From the NCBI GenBank assembly GCA_016784605.1, contig JADHUI010000019.1, positions 1-51,869 on the forward strand: a stretch of 51,869 nucleotides of DNA, in the 5' to 3' direction. How positions within the stretch are numbered: the stretch's first letter is position 1; each line of letters opens with the position of its first letter. Below are positions 36,954-45,812 of this stretch, piece by piece. The translations under genes were made by a program, and so were the position numbers. The notes under the pieces were generated by a model. That model was not told the DNA's origin and ran no database searches. It saw nothing but the letters and a program-made list of their open reading frames with translations. The DNA comes from Fidelibacterota bacterium. GTDB lineage: Bacteria; Fidelibacterota; Marinisomatia; Marinisomatales; UBA1611.

Positions 36954-37895
36954 ATGGAAAAATTAATTCAAAATATTCAATCTAATAATCATGTTACCTT
37001 ATCGAGAGTTATTTCTAAAATAGAAAATAACGAATCATTGGGTGAAGATTTTTTCCAAGAAATTCACGCCTTAACTCAAGATGCGATTCGCATCGGGATT
37101 ACAGGCCCACCGGGTGCCGGAAAAAGTACATTGATTAATGAATTCATTTCGGTTTGTTTGAATAACCAAAAATCTGTTGGCGTTGTTGCAGTAGACCCGA
37201 CGAGTCCATTTACGGGTGGAGCCTTATTAGGCGATCGTGTTCGTATGAATCAGTTCCTGTGGAATGATGACGTATTTATTCGTAGTATGGGATCTCACGG
37301 CGATTTGGGCGGGCTTGCTCGAAAAGCGCAGGACGTTGGCGATATAATGGCTGCAAGTGGGAAAGATATAATCATATTTGAAACTGTGGGTGTTGGGCAA
37401 GGAGAACATGATGTTGCAAAAGCTGTTGATATTACGGTTGTTGTTCTCGTTCCTGAATCTGGAGATGAAATTCAGTTAATGAAAGCAGGACTTATCGAAA
37501 TTGCTGATTTTTTTGTAGTCAATAAATCGGACAGAGAAGGTGCGGGTCGATTGTCACAATTATTAAAAAATGTACTACACACTTTTGCAAAAAAAGATAA
37601 AATTGAACCCCCAATTATGAATACGACTGCGTCAACTGGTGAAGGGATATCTGAACTTTATTTGGGTCTAATGAGCCATTTCAATCACATGAATCAAAAT
37701 GGATATTTGAATGAAAAACGATTATTTAGATATCGCAAAAGAGTGCAAGATATTATAAGAGAGAATTTGGAATTGGCATTTTGGACTTCTGATCGAAATA
37801 AATCTCTTCAAGAGTCAACAATAGCGGTGGACTCCATTCAAAAATCGCCTTATGCATTAGCACAATTATTATTAACGGAAGAAGGAAATGACTGA
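36954..37895 (+). CDS. meaB: MeaB/ArgK-type G3E-related GTPase (methylmalonyl-CoA mutase chaperone)
   Basis: 313 residues. The family guards and reloads the B12 cofactor of methylmalonyl-CoA mutase or related mutases. P-loop GPPGAGKST is near 50-58, then VAVDPTSPFTGGALLGDRVRM, IRSMGSHGDLGGLA, ETVGVGQGE (switch/Walker B) and the base-recognition NKSD near 190. The mutase itself is not in this window. The gene starts 6 bases after the Crp/Fnr regulator and overlaps tatC by 8 bases, so it may belong to that transcript. Confidence 0.93.
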   Translation: MEKLIQNIQSNNHVTLSRVISKIENNESLGEDFFQEIHALTQDAIRIGITGPPGAGKSTLINEFISVCLNNQKSVGVVAVDPTSPFTGGALLGDRVRMNQFLWNDDVFIRSMGSHGDLGGLARKAQDVGDIMAASGKDIIIFETVGVGQGEHDVAKAVDITVVVLVPESGDEIQLMKAGLIEIADFFVVNKSDREGAGRLSQLLKNVLHTFAKKDKIEPPIMNTTASTGEGISELYLGLMSHFNHMNQNGYLNEKRLFRYRKRVQDIIRENLELAFWTSDRNKSLQESTIAVDSIQKSPYALAQLLLTEEGND

Positions 37896-38625
37896 AGATT
37901 CAACATTAGAAATGGGTTTTTTAGACCATTTGGAAGAATTACGCTGGCGTTTAATCAAAATGCTGGCTTCCATTGTAATTATTGGTATGATTGCATTTTC
38001 ATTTATTGATGATATATTAGCTTTGTTGCTGTATCCTACGACTAAGGTTGAAGATAATTTGGAGCTACAGGTATTAACTGTACAAGGTATGTTTATGATT
38101 AAATGGTCCTTAGCATTTATTGCAGGCATAGTCGGTTCAATCCCTGTGATTACATATCAGCTATGGAAATTTGTGGCTCCAGGTTTGTATTTGGATGAAA
38201 AAAAGTATGCCATTCCATTAGTGATTTTTACCTTTTTTTCTTTTATGACTGGAGTTGTTTTTGCATACACAATTATAATTCCTTTTTCGCTAGAATTTTT
38301 TACATCTATGGGATACGGAGATGTTCAAAATAACTATTCCATCAATTATTATTTTAGTTTTATGACTTGGATATTAGTTGGCTCAGGACTCATATTTTTG
38401 CTTCCGGTGGTTTCTTTCTTTTTTTCAGTTATAGGCTTATTGACACCGCCATTTATGAGACATTATCGTCGACATGCGATTGTATCTATTATGATAATTT
38501 CATCATTTATTACACCGCCAGATCCCGTTAGTATGTTAGTGATGGCAACACCTTTAACGATTTTGTATGAATTAAGTATCCTTGTTTCTTGGTTTGTTCA
38601 TCGTAATAAAGATAAAGCGGAGTAA
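37888..38625 (+). CDS. tatC: Sec-independent (twin-arginine) translocase subunit TatC
   Basis: A 245-residue inner-membrane protein with six helices. It opens with the conserved cytoplasmic motif FLDHLEELRWR (11-21), which docks twin-arginine signal peptides, and has QLWKFVAPGLYLDEKKYA after helix 2 and FITPPDP before helix 6. TatC with TatA exports folded, often cofactor-bearing proteins. No tatA is in this window. AAGGAA precedes the ATG inside the end of meaB, with which it overlaps by 8 bases. Confidence 0.97.
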   Translation: MTEDSTLEMGFLDHLEELRWRLIKMLASIVIIGMIAFSFIDDILALLLYPTTKVEDNLELQVLTVQGMFMIKWSLAFIAGIVGSIPVITYQLWKFVAPGLYLDEKKYAIPLVIFTFFSFMTGVVFAYTIIIPFSLEFFTSMGYGDVQNNYSINYYFSFMTWILVGSGLIFLLPVVSFFFSVIGLLTPPFMRHYRRHAIVSIMIISSFITPPDPVSMLVMATPLTILYELSILVSWFVHRNKDKAE

Positions 38626-38637
38626 CTTGAGGGTCTG

Positions 38638-39627
38638 ATGCATAAAGATTTGATTACATTAAAACAAATAACGGCACCTATTCTGGATGATATTAAAATA
38701 TTTCAACAAGAATTTGAAAATGCCCTTCATTCCGAAGTTCGTTTAATTAATTCAATTACAAAATATATCGTTAGAAATAAAGGTAAACATATTCGCCCCA
38801 TTTTAACGATTTTGTCATCACGAATTTGTGGAGAACCTACCGTAAATAGTTATCGAGCTGCGGCTATGATGGAATTACTTCACGTGGCGACTCTTGTTCA
38901 TGACGATGTTGTTGATGAAGCGACGAAAAGACGAGGGTTTCCTTCCATCAATCGGGTATGGAAAAATAAAGTTGCTGTATTAATGGGTGATTTTTTATTG
39001 AGTAAAGCCTTGATTAATATGATTGGCATTAAAGATTTTGATGCGTTAGAACTCATATCCAATACGGCTGAAAAATTGAGTGCAGGCGAAATTCTTCAAT
39101 TGGAAAAAAGTATTACAAAATCCATGACAGAACCTGTTTATTATAATATGATTAATCAAAAGACAGCTTCATTAATTGCCACAAGTTGTGAATTAGGTGC
39201 TATAACGACATCTAAATCGTTAGAAGACCGAAAAGCGATGTATCAGTACGGTGAAAAATTAGGTATGGCTTTCCAGATACAAGACGATTTGTTCGATATG
39301 TTGGGGAAAGAATCAGATACAGGAAAAGATGGCGGGGGAGATGTAAAGAAAAATCTTATGACACTTCCACTCATTCATGCATATGATAAATTGGATCGCG
39401 CGGATTCAAAAAAATTGAAAAAATTGATCTCATTAAAAAATAAATCAAAAAAAACAATGATTGATATTCGCGGATTAATTGAATTCGGGGGTGGGTTTTC
39501 GTACGCAAAGAATCAACTTCAACTTTTTTCGGAGCAAGCATTAGACGCGGTTATGGGGTATCCAGAATCCAAAGTAAAACAATCTATGATGGATCTTGTG
39601 GCATTCAATACTGTAAGAGTGAAATAG
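38638..39627 (+). CDS. long-chain trans-polyprenyl diphosphate synthase (IspB-like)
   Basis: A 329-residue prenyl elongase. The first Asp-rich motif is LVHDDVVDEATKRRG (DDVVD), with GKHIRP upstream to hold the allylic diphosphate and QIQDDLFDM as the second Asp-rich motif; GGDVKKNLMTLPLI follows. Such enzymes build C35-C45 chains for quinones. The chain length is not predictable by eye. It follows tatC by 12 bases with GAGG upstream, in a run of envelope genes. Confidence 0.92.
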   Translation: MHKDLITLKQITAPILDDIKIFQQEFENALHSEVRLINSITKYIVRNKGKHIRPILTILSSRICGEPTVNSYRAAAMMELLHVATLVHDDVVDEATKRRGFPSINRVWKNKVAVLMGDFLLSKALINMIGIKDFDALELISNTAEKLSAGEILQLEKSITKSMTEPVYYNMINQKTASLIATSCELGAITTSKSLEDRKAMYQYGEKLGMAFQIQDDLFDMLGKESDTGKDGGGDVKKNLMTLPLIHAYDKLDRADSKKLKKLISLKNKSKKTMIDIRGLIEFGGGFSYAKNQLQLFSEQALDAVMGYPESKVKQSMMDLVAFNTVRVK

Positions 39628-39661
39628 CTAATCATCCTCCAATCGGGGATACACATTTTTA

Positions 39662-40999
39662 ATGAATATGCTTCAATTCTCAATCTATTTCGAAAAATTT
39701 GGACGTAAACTTGTCGATTTGAAATTCGAGCCTGGTTTACATGTTATTTATGGTAACAGTGGAACCGGAAAGTCTTCATTTATCACATCTCTTCTTGGTG
39801 AAGCTAACAATAATTCATTCTTAAATTTTTCACTCAATCATGTTGTTAAACCTGAGTCAATCTCAGTGATTTATCAAAACCCAGATTCTCAAATTGTTAG
39901 TCCAACGATTGAAAGCGAATTAGCCTTTAGTTTTGAAAACCAATTTCAAGAACCAGAAGCAATTGAAGTAGGTGTAAATATGGTTTTGGAATCACTTAAT
40001 TTCAAACCGAATCTTCATCAAAATCCATTAACGCTGAGTGGAGGAGAAAAAGAATTACTTAATATTGCAACGGGTCTAAGTACGAAACCAAAATGTGTAT
40101 TTATTGATGATGGCCTTTCTTTTTTATCTGATACTGCCAAAAAAATATGTGTTGAGCAATTGAATAATTTTATACAATCAAATAATTCAATTATTCTGTG
40201 GTTTACTTCAGACGTTAATGATTTGAATTTTGGGAATTCTTGCTGGGAACTCACGTTATCAGACTTTAAAAAAACAATCTCTGGTTATGCAACCGATTAT
40301 GATTCAGTTGACTACCCAAACGGTGAATTTCAAATGGCTATTTCCAATTTAAACTTTAATTATGGTTGTGATAATGTGATTTCCGATTTATCAATTGATA
40401 AATTAACGTTTAGATCATTTGGTCTTACAGGGGATAATGGATCTGGGAAAACAACATTAGCCCATTTAATTCAAGGAATTTACGAACCCAACAGTGGCTC
40501 ATTTGATTTAACTCATAGAGGAAAACCAGTAAAACAAATTGCCTATTTAGATCAATTCCCTGAAAATTTACTCATGGGGAGATCATTTAGTTTTATTCTA
40601 GATCAATTAATTTTACAGGGTAAAATAAATGTTCGCTTAGTTTCAACTTTCAAAAAGCGATTAGAAAGATTTCATATTCAATGGGATGCCATTGCCGAGA
40701 TTGATCCGTTGGACTTGCCTTGGGCTACATTAAGACTCACATTTATTGTTTTATTGACTCATTGCGAATATAGTCTTATCCTATTGGACGAACCCAGTTT
40801 TGGGTTGGGATGGGAACAAAAAGTTACTTTAAGAAATTATTTAATCGAAAGAATGAAACAAAAACATTTCTTTATCATATCGCATGATCAGCTTTTTTTG
40901 AATGCTGTGTGTGATACGATTTTAGATTTAGATTGCAAACAAATATCAAAACCACTAAAACAGAATGACCGAAAAGAAAAAAAGAAAAAAACTCACTGA
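39662..40999 (+). CDS. two-domain ABC ATPase resembling fused EcfA1-EcfA2
   Basis: 445 residues with two ATP-binding domains. Domain 1: Walker A GNSGTGKSS (31-39), YQNPDSQ (71-77, typical of energy-coupling-factor ATPases), signature LSGGE (125-129), Walker B ending IDD (148-150) instead of DE, and FTSD (181-184) with Ser where the H-loop His should be. Domain 2: Walker A GDNGSGKTT (257-265), DQFPENLL, no LSGGQ (LPWATLRLT at 352-360 instead), Walker B LILLDEP (372-378) and an intact ISHD (406-409). One composite site is thus consensus and the other degenerate. ECF ATPases drive vitamin or metal uptake, but no T or S membrane component is adjacent. It overlaps pgsA-like by 35 bases. Confidence 0.85.
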   Translation: MNMLQFSIYFEKFGRKLVDLKFEPGLHVIYGNSGTGKSSFITSLLGEANNNSFLNFSLNHVVKPESISVIYQNPDSQIVSPTIESELAFSFENQFQEPEAIEVGVNMVLESLNFKPNLHQNPLTLSGGEKELLNIATGLSTKPKCVFIDDGLSFLSDTAKKICVEQLNNFIQSNNSIILWFTSDVNDLNFGNSCWELTLSDFKKTISGYATDYDSVDYPNGEFQMAISNLNFNYGCDNVISDLSIDKLTFRSFGLTGDNGSGKTTLAHLIQGIYEPNSGSFDLTHRGKPVKQIAYLDQFPENLLMGRSFSFILDQLILQGKINVRLVSTFKKRLERFHIQWDAIAEIDPLDLPWATLRLTFIVLLTHCEYSLILLDEPSFGLGWEQKVTLRNYLIERMKQKHFFIISHDQLFLNAVCDTILDLDCKQISKPLKQNDRKEKKKKTH

Positions 41000-41561
41000 T
41001 GACCCAACGCGGATATTAACCTTAGCTAATATTATTAGCTTACTCCGCGCCTTATCCGCTATTCCCATTATTTATACGATACTTATCCCGGAATACCAGT
41101 GGCTAACGGCTATATTAATCATTTTAGCCGTCTTGTCAGATGCACTGGATGGCTATTTTGCTCGACGTGCGGGTGAAGTAACTAATTTTGGAAAATGGCT
41201 AGATCCAGCAGCAGATTTTATAGTCATTACCGCCATTGTCTTATACCTTGTTGTAATGGGATTATTCCCTAAATGGTTTTTTATATTTTATGTTATTCGT
41301 CATCTTTTTATAGCTGTACCCGCTATTTATTTTTTGAATTATGGGCATCATGTATTGAGTGCAAATATGTGGGGAAAATGGGCGACCGGAATATCGGCGT
41401 TGACGGTATTTTTGCATATATTTGAATTTCATGCGATACCGTGGTTAAAAGTTGGAAGTTTATATTCTGCTTTTGGTTTATTGGTCATAAGCCTTCTTCT
41501 TTATATTAAACTATATACAACAATCATTTTAGAAATCAGAAGGAAGAATGATGCTGAATAA
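40965..41561 (+). CDS. pgsA: CDP-alcohol phosphatidyltransferase, PgsA-like
   Basis: A 198-residue membrane enzyme. The active-site signature of the family is complete: DALDGYFARRAGEVTNFGKWLDP around residues 54-76, with its four aspartates in the D-x2-DG-x2-AR-x8-G-x3-D-x3-D pattern. It likely makes phosphatidylglycerophosphate from CDP-diacylglycerol and glycerol 3-phosphate. Related reactions with other alcohols are possible. The first 25 residues are strongly basic. The gene overlaps the ATPase end by 35 bases and ftsY by 14. Confidence 0.87.
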   Translation: MTEKKKRKKLTDDPTRILTLANIISLLRALSAIPIIYTILIPEYQWLTAILIILAVLSDALDGYFARRAGEVTNFGKWLDPAADFIVITAIVLYLVVMGLFPKWFFIFYVIRHLFIAVPAIYFLNYGHHVLSANMWGKWATGISALTVFLHIFEFHAIPWLKVGSLYSAFGLLVISLLLYIKLYTTIILEIRRKNDAE

Positions 41562-42435
41562 ACTATTTAACGCATTGCAAAAGACCCGTAACTCATTAAA
41601 ATCAGCTTTTAATACAGTAACAGGTCAGTCAGTTTCAGCAGAAGCATTCGACACTTTAGAAGAACAATTGTTGGCTTCAGACCTCGGGCTAGATATGACA
41701 GATGATATTCTGGAATTAGCCGAGACGGTAAAAAAGAATGATTTTTTGGAAAAAGTGCGCCAACACATTATTCAAATAGTTGAAAATGTCCCCATTATGC
41801 AATCTTTTCACAAACCAACTGTCCTCATGATTGTTGGCGTTAATGGGACGGGAAAAACAACCACCGCTGCAAAGTGTGCGAATTATTTTTCTCAAGATGG
41901 AAAAAAAGTTTTATTGGTTGCAGCTGATACCTATCGTGCAGCAGCAGTCGAGCAATTACGAATTTGGGCGAATCGAATAAAATCACGGTTAATATTTAAT
42001 GAAAAAACAGGAGAGCCATCCGCCGTGCTCTTTGACGGTCTTTCAGCCGCACAAAAAGATCTTTCTGATATTATTGTCGTCGATACAGCGGGAAGGTTAC
42101 ATACCTATGATAACCTCATGACCGAATTGCAAAAAATGATTCGAGTTGTTGAAACTCGCTTCCCAGAATTCGAATTAAAGACCCTGCTTACGATTGATGC
42201 AACCTTAGGACAGAATTCATTAACCCAGGCACGTGAGTTTGCAAAAATAATCAATATTGACGGTGTTATATTGACAAAAATGGATGGAACGGCAAAAGGT
42301 GGAATTGTGTTACCTTTGGCGCAAGAATTGAGAATCCCCGTTTGGTTTGTTGGTACGGGGGAAGATGTTTCTGATTTTGTTCGATTTGATCCAGAAGAAT
42401 ATGTAACAGGATTGTTAGGAAATGATCATGAGTAA
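41548..42435 (+). CDS. ftsY: signal recognition particle receptor FtsY
   Basis: A 295-residue SRP GTPase, the minimal NG form without the long acidic N-terminal region of the E. coli protein. The N domain (helical, about 1-85) precedes G1 GVNGTGKTTTAAK, then DTYRAAAVEQL, G3 DTAGR, the late TKMDGTAKGG and the GTGED close to the end. It docks ribosomes carrying membrane-protein chains to the Sec translocon. It starts ATGATG, overlaps pgsA-like by 14 bases and overlaps the start of rimO. Confidence 0.95.
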   Translation: MMLNKLFNALQKTRNSLKSAFNTVTGQSVSAEAFDTLEEQLLASDLGLDMTDDILELAETVKKNDFLEKVRQHIIQIVENVPIMQSFHKPTVLMIVGVNGTGKTTTAAKCANYFSQDGKKVLLVAADTYRAAAVEQLRIWANRIKSRLIFNEKTGEPSAVLFDGLSAAQKDLSDIIVVDTAGRLHTYDNLMTELQKMIRVVETRFPEFELKTLLTIDATLGQNSLTQAREFAKIINIDGVILTKMDGTAKGGIVLPLAQELRIPVWFVGTGEDVSDFVRFDPEEYVTGLLGNDHE

Positions 42436-43717
42436 AAAATTAAATTTGATTAGTTTGGGGTGTGCAAAAAATTTAGTGGATTCTGAAATTTTATTAGGGG
42501 GATTAAAGGAGCAAGAAGTAGAAATTGTAGATAATCCTGAAAATGCAGATTCAATTGTTATTAATACATGCGGATTTTTAGATATTGCTCGGGAAGAATC
42601 CGTAGATGCCATATTACAAGCCGTTGAATTAAAAAAAGTAGGTTCAGTGCAAGAATTAGTTGTAATGGGATGCTTATCTGAACGATATCCAAATGAGTTG
42701 AAAAAAGAAATTCCTGAAGTAGATCGATTTTTTGGAAGTAATGACCATAGATTAATTGCATCATTCCTTACCGGAAAAGAATATTCAAAAGATGATCCAT
42801 TATTTTACCGATCTTTGATGACGCCATCACATTATGCCTATCTTAAAATTGCAGAAGGTTGTGATAATGCTTGTACGTTTTGCAGTATTCCAATCATGCG
42901 TGGAAAACAAAAAAGTCGTTCCATATCTGCTATTATGAATGAAGCAGAAAGATTAGTTGATGATGGAGTAAAGGAGCTACTTGTCATTGCCCAGGATACA
43001 ACTTCGTATGGATGGGATTTGCCTGGAAAAGAATATTTAGATACATTAATTAAAGAATTGAATACTTTAGGGAAAGGATTGGAGTGGATTCGAATTCATT
43101 ATGCGCATCCAGCTCATTTAAATCAGAAAATCATCAATGTTATGGCCGATAGCCAAAAAGTATGTCATTATCTTGATATGCCCGTTCAGCACGCTTCGGA
43201 TGCTATATTAAAATCGATGAAACGTGGATTAGATCAAAATGGAATAAAAGATAGAATCAAGCGTTTGCGGTCAGCTATACCAGACATTCGAATTAGAACA
43301 ACTTTGATAACGGGATTTCCTGGAGAATCAAATCATGATTATCTTGCATTAAAAGAATTTGTTGAAGAAATAGAATTTGACCGTTTAGGCATTTTTACTT
43401 ATTCTGAAGAAGATGATACTACCGCTGCTAATTTAGATGATAATGTCCCGCGCCAAGTTAAAGATGACAGAAGGAATGAATTACTGGATATACAAAATGA
43501 AATCAGTCTAAAGAAAAATGAAGAACTGATCGGAAAAAATATAAGCGTATTAATTGATGAAACAGGTGAGTCAGTATCTGTCGCTAGAACTGAATATGAT
43601 TCACCGGAAGTGGATAATATCGTAAGATTAGATGGAAGCCACCCTGTCGGTTCCTTTGTGGATGTAGTCGTAAATGATGCGAATGAATATGAATTGTTCG
43701 CAAATAAAATTTTATAA
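42428..43717 (+). CDS. rimO: ribosomal protein S12 methylthiotransferase RimO
   Basis: About 429 residues. A radical-SAM enzyme that adds a methylthio group to the conserved Asp of ribosomal protein S12. The N-terminal cluster domain has ISLGCAKNLVDSE, NTCGFL and MGCLSER. The radical-SAM cluster is CDNACTFCSIP. A TRAM domain ends the protein. The opening LGCAKN is typical of RimO rather than MiaB. I choose ATG 42428 because TTAGGA is about 8 bases upstream; an ATG at 42422 is also in frame. It overlaps the ftsY end by 8 bases. Confidence 0.94.
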   Translation: MSKKLNLISLGCAKNLVDSEILLGGLKEQEVEIVDNPENADSIVINTCGFLDIAREESVDAILQAVELKKVGSVQELVVMGCLSERYPNELKKEIPEVDRFFGSNDHRLIASFLTGKEYSKDDPLFYRSLMTPSHYAYLKIAEGCDNACTFCSIPIMRGKQKSRSISAIMNEAERLVDDGVKELLVIAQDTTSYGWDLPGKEYLDTLIKELNTLGKGLEWIRIHYAHPAHLNQKIINVMADSQKVCHYLDMPVQHASDAILKSMKRGLDQNGIKDRIKRLRSAIPDIRIRTTLITGFPGESNHDYLALKEFVEEIEFDRLGIFTYSEEDDTTAANLDDNVPRQVKDDRRNELLDIQNEISLKKNEELIGKNISVLIDETGESVSVARTEYDSPEVDNIVRLDGSHPVGSFVDVVVNDANEYELFANKIL

Positions 43718-43760
43718 ATAAACCAATTATACTAGAAATATAAATATATATAGTCTGCCA

Positions 43761-43790
43761 TTGACCCCCGTCAGTAATAATTCGTAAATT
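43761..43790 (+). promoter_or_regulatory. candidate promoter giving a near-leaderless uvrB transcript
   Basis: TTGACC (43761-43766) and TAAATT (43785-43790) are 18 bases apart, and the -10 box ends 7 bases before the uvrB ATG, so the transcript would start at about the A of ATG. No ribosome-binding sequence precedes uvrB. No LexA-type palindrome was recognised here. Confidence 0.38.
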
Positions 43791-43797
43791 AGACAAT

Positions 43798-45804
43798 ATG
43801 GCAGAGTTTAAAATACATAGCGATTTCGCGCCTGCAGGAGACCAACCTCAAGCAATTGCAGAAATAATCCGTGGATTAAATAATGGAGATTCTTATCAAA
43901 CATTATTAGGCGTTACGGGTTCTGGGAAAACGTTTACCATGGCAAATGTCATTCAGGAAGTTCAGAGACCGACACTTATAATGTCTCACAATAAAACGTT
44001 AGCAGCACAGTTGTACGGTGAATTCAAACAATTATTTCCTAACAATGCGGTTGAGTACTTTATCAGCTATTATGATTATTATCAACCGGAAGCTTATTTG
44101 CCGGTTACAGACACATTTATTGAAAAAGATGCATCTGTGAATGAAGAAATTGATAAATTGCGGTTAAAAGCCACTAGTTCACTCATGTCTCGAAAGGATG
44201 TGATTGTTGTGAGCTCTGTCTCATGTATCTACGGAATTGGCTCTCCAGATGATTATAAGGACCAAGTTGTTGGTGTTCAAAAAGGAGAAATACTAGACCG
44301 GCGTAAATTTTTATCCAATTTAATTCATATTCATTATTCCAGAAATGATGCTGTTCTTGAGCGCGGAAATGTTCGAGTTCGAGGCGATGTGATTGAAATA
44401 TTTCCTGCTTATGAGGATGTATGCGTACGAGTGGAATTATTTGGCGCAGAAGTGGATCAAATTGTCACTTTTGATCCATTGACAGGTGAATTGATTCATG
44501 AATTGGATCAAGTGTTTATTTATCCTGCTAAACATTTTGTGACGGATAAAGATACAATTCTAAGGGTGATTGGTGAAATTCGCCATGAATTAACTCACCG
44601 TTTGGAATTTTTAAGAAATAACAACAAATTATTGGAAGCTCAGCGTCTTGAGCAAAGAACGAATTTTGACATAGAAATGATGGTGGAATTAGGTTATTGT
44701 TCTGGAATTGAAAATTATTCAAGATATTTTGCCGGGCGTAAAGAAGGAGAAAAACCATTCACTCTAATTGATTTCTTTCCAGATGATTTCATGACAATTT
44801 TGGATGAGTCACATGTTACTTTACCACAAATCCAAGGAATGTATAATGGAGATCGAGCGAGAAAAGAAGTATTAGTGGAACATGGATTTCGGTTACCAAG
44901 TGCTTTGGATAATCGTCCTCTTAAATATGATGAATTTTTAAAAGTTCAAAATCAAGTTTTATTCACATCTGCCACTCCTTCGCATAGAGAACTTGAATTA
45001 ACAAATGGTGCATTTATAGAGCAGGTAATCCGTCCAACGGGCCTGTTAGATCCAGAAGTGGATGTGCGAGAAACACGTGGGCAAATTGACGATCTAATTG
45101 GCGAAATCCGATATCGCGCAAAACGGAATGAACGGGTACTAATTACCACTTTAACAAAAAGAATGTCCGAAGATTTAACGGAGTATATGAGCGGACTCCA
45201 AATTCGAGTTCGATATTTACATAGCGATATAAATTCTTTAGAACGTGTAAAAATATTGCGTGATTTACGACTGGGAGAGTTTGATGTTCTGGTCGGAATT
45301 AATTTATTGAGAGAAGGATTGGATTTACCTGAAGTGAGTCTTGTGGCTGTATTAGATGCAGACAAACAAGGGTTTTTGCGTTCCAAAAGTTCATTACTTC
45401 AGGTGGCGGGCCGTGCTGCGCGACATCAAGAAGGTCTTGTCATTTTATATGCCGATAAATATTCAGATGCCATGAACCATCTCATTTCTGAAACAAAACG
45501 ACGAAGAAATAGACAAGAATTATTTAATAAAGAAAATAATATAATACCAAAATCTATCTATAAAAATATGGATGATATTATTCACAGTACTGCCGTTGCA
45601 GATTCAATGGGCGAAACGATTATTGAAGAGAAGAAAGGACGAAGAATGGAGCCTTTTAATGAATTAGACAAAAAGTTAGCTTTAGACATGATGCGTCAAG
45701 AAATGTTGGGATCTGCTGAAAAGTTAGATTTTGAACGTGCGGCAAAATTGCGAGATGAAATTATTCAATTAGAAAAAGAATTAGAAAAATCATTTAAGGA
45801 GTAA
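43798..45804 (+). CDS. uvrB: excinuclease ABC subunit UvrB
   Basis: A 668-residue helicase-like damage-verification subunit of nucleotide excision repair. Walker A GVTGSGKT (38-45), the beta-hairpin region with YYDYYQPEAYLP that clamps damaged DNA, SSVSCIYGIG, the helicase motifs LREGLDLPEVSLVAVLDADK and GRAARH, and the C-terminal UVR coiled coil (LDFERAAKLRDEI) that binds UvrC are all visible. uvrA and uvrC are not in this window. The gene begins a new transcript and is followed by the sigma-54 activator after 8 bases. Confidence 0.97.
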   Translation: MAEFKIHSDFAPAGDQPQAIAEIIRGLNNGDSYQTLLGVTGSGKTFTMANVIQEVQRPTLIMSHNKTLAAQLYGEFKQLFPNNAVEYFISYYDYYQPEAYLPVTDTFIEKDASVNEEIDKLRLKATSSLMSRKDVIVVSSVSCIYGIGSPDDYKDQVVGVQKGEILDRRKFLSNLIHIHYSRNDAVLERGNVRVRGDVIEIFPAYEDVCVRVELFGAEVDQIVTFDPLTGELIHELDQVFIYPAKHFVTDKDTILRVIGEIRHELTHRLEFLRNNNKLLEAQRLEQRTNFDIEMMVELGYCSGIENYSRYFAGRKEGEKPFTLIDFFPDDFMTILDESHVTLPQIQGMYNGDRARKEVLVEHGFRLPSALDNRPLKYDEFLKVQNQVLFTSATPSHRELELTNGAFIEQVIRPTGLLDPEVDVRETRGQIDDLIGEIRYRAKRNERVLITTLTKRMSEDLTEYMSGLQIRVRYLHSDINSLERVKILRDLRLGEFDVLVGINLLREGLDLPEVSLVAVLDADKQGFLRSKSSLLQVAGRAARHQEGLVILYADKYSDAMNHLISETKRRRNRQELFNKENNIIPKSIYKNMDDIIHSTAVADSMGETIIEEKKGRRMEPFNELDKKLALDMMRQEMLGSAEKLDFERAAKLRDEIIQLEKELEKSFKE

Positions 45805-45812
45805 TCGTAAAA

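Noticed and set aside
44952-45386. 144-codon minus-strand frame inside uvrB
   Set aside because: Antisense to conserved helicase motifs of uvrB; Arg/Ser-rich composition typical of a shadow frame and no ribosome site.
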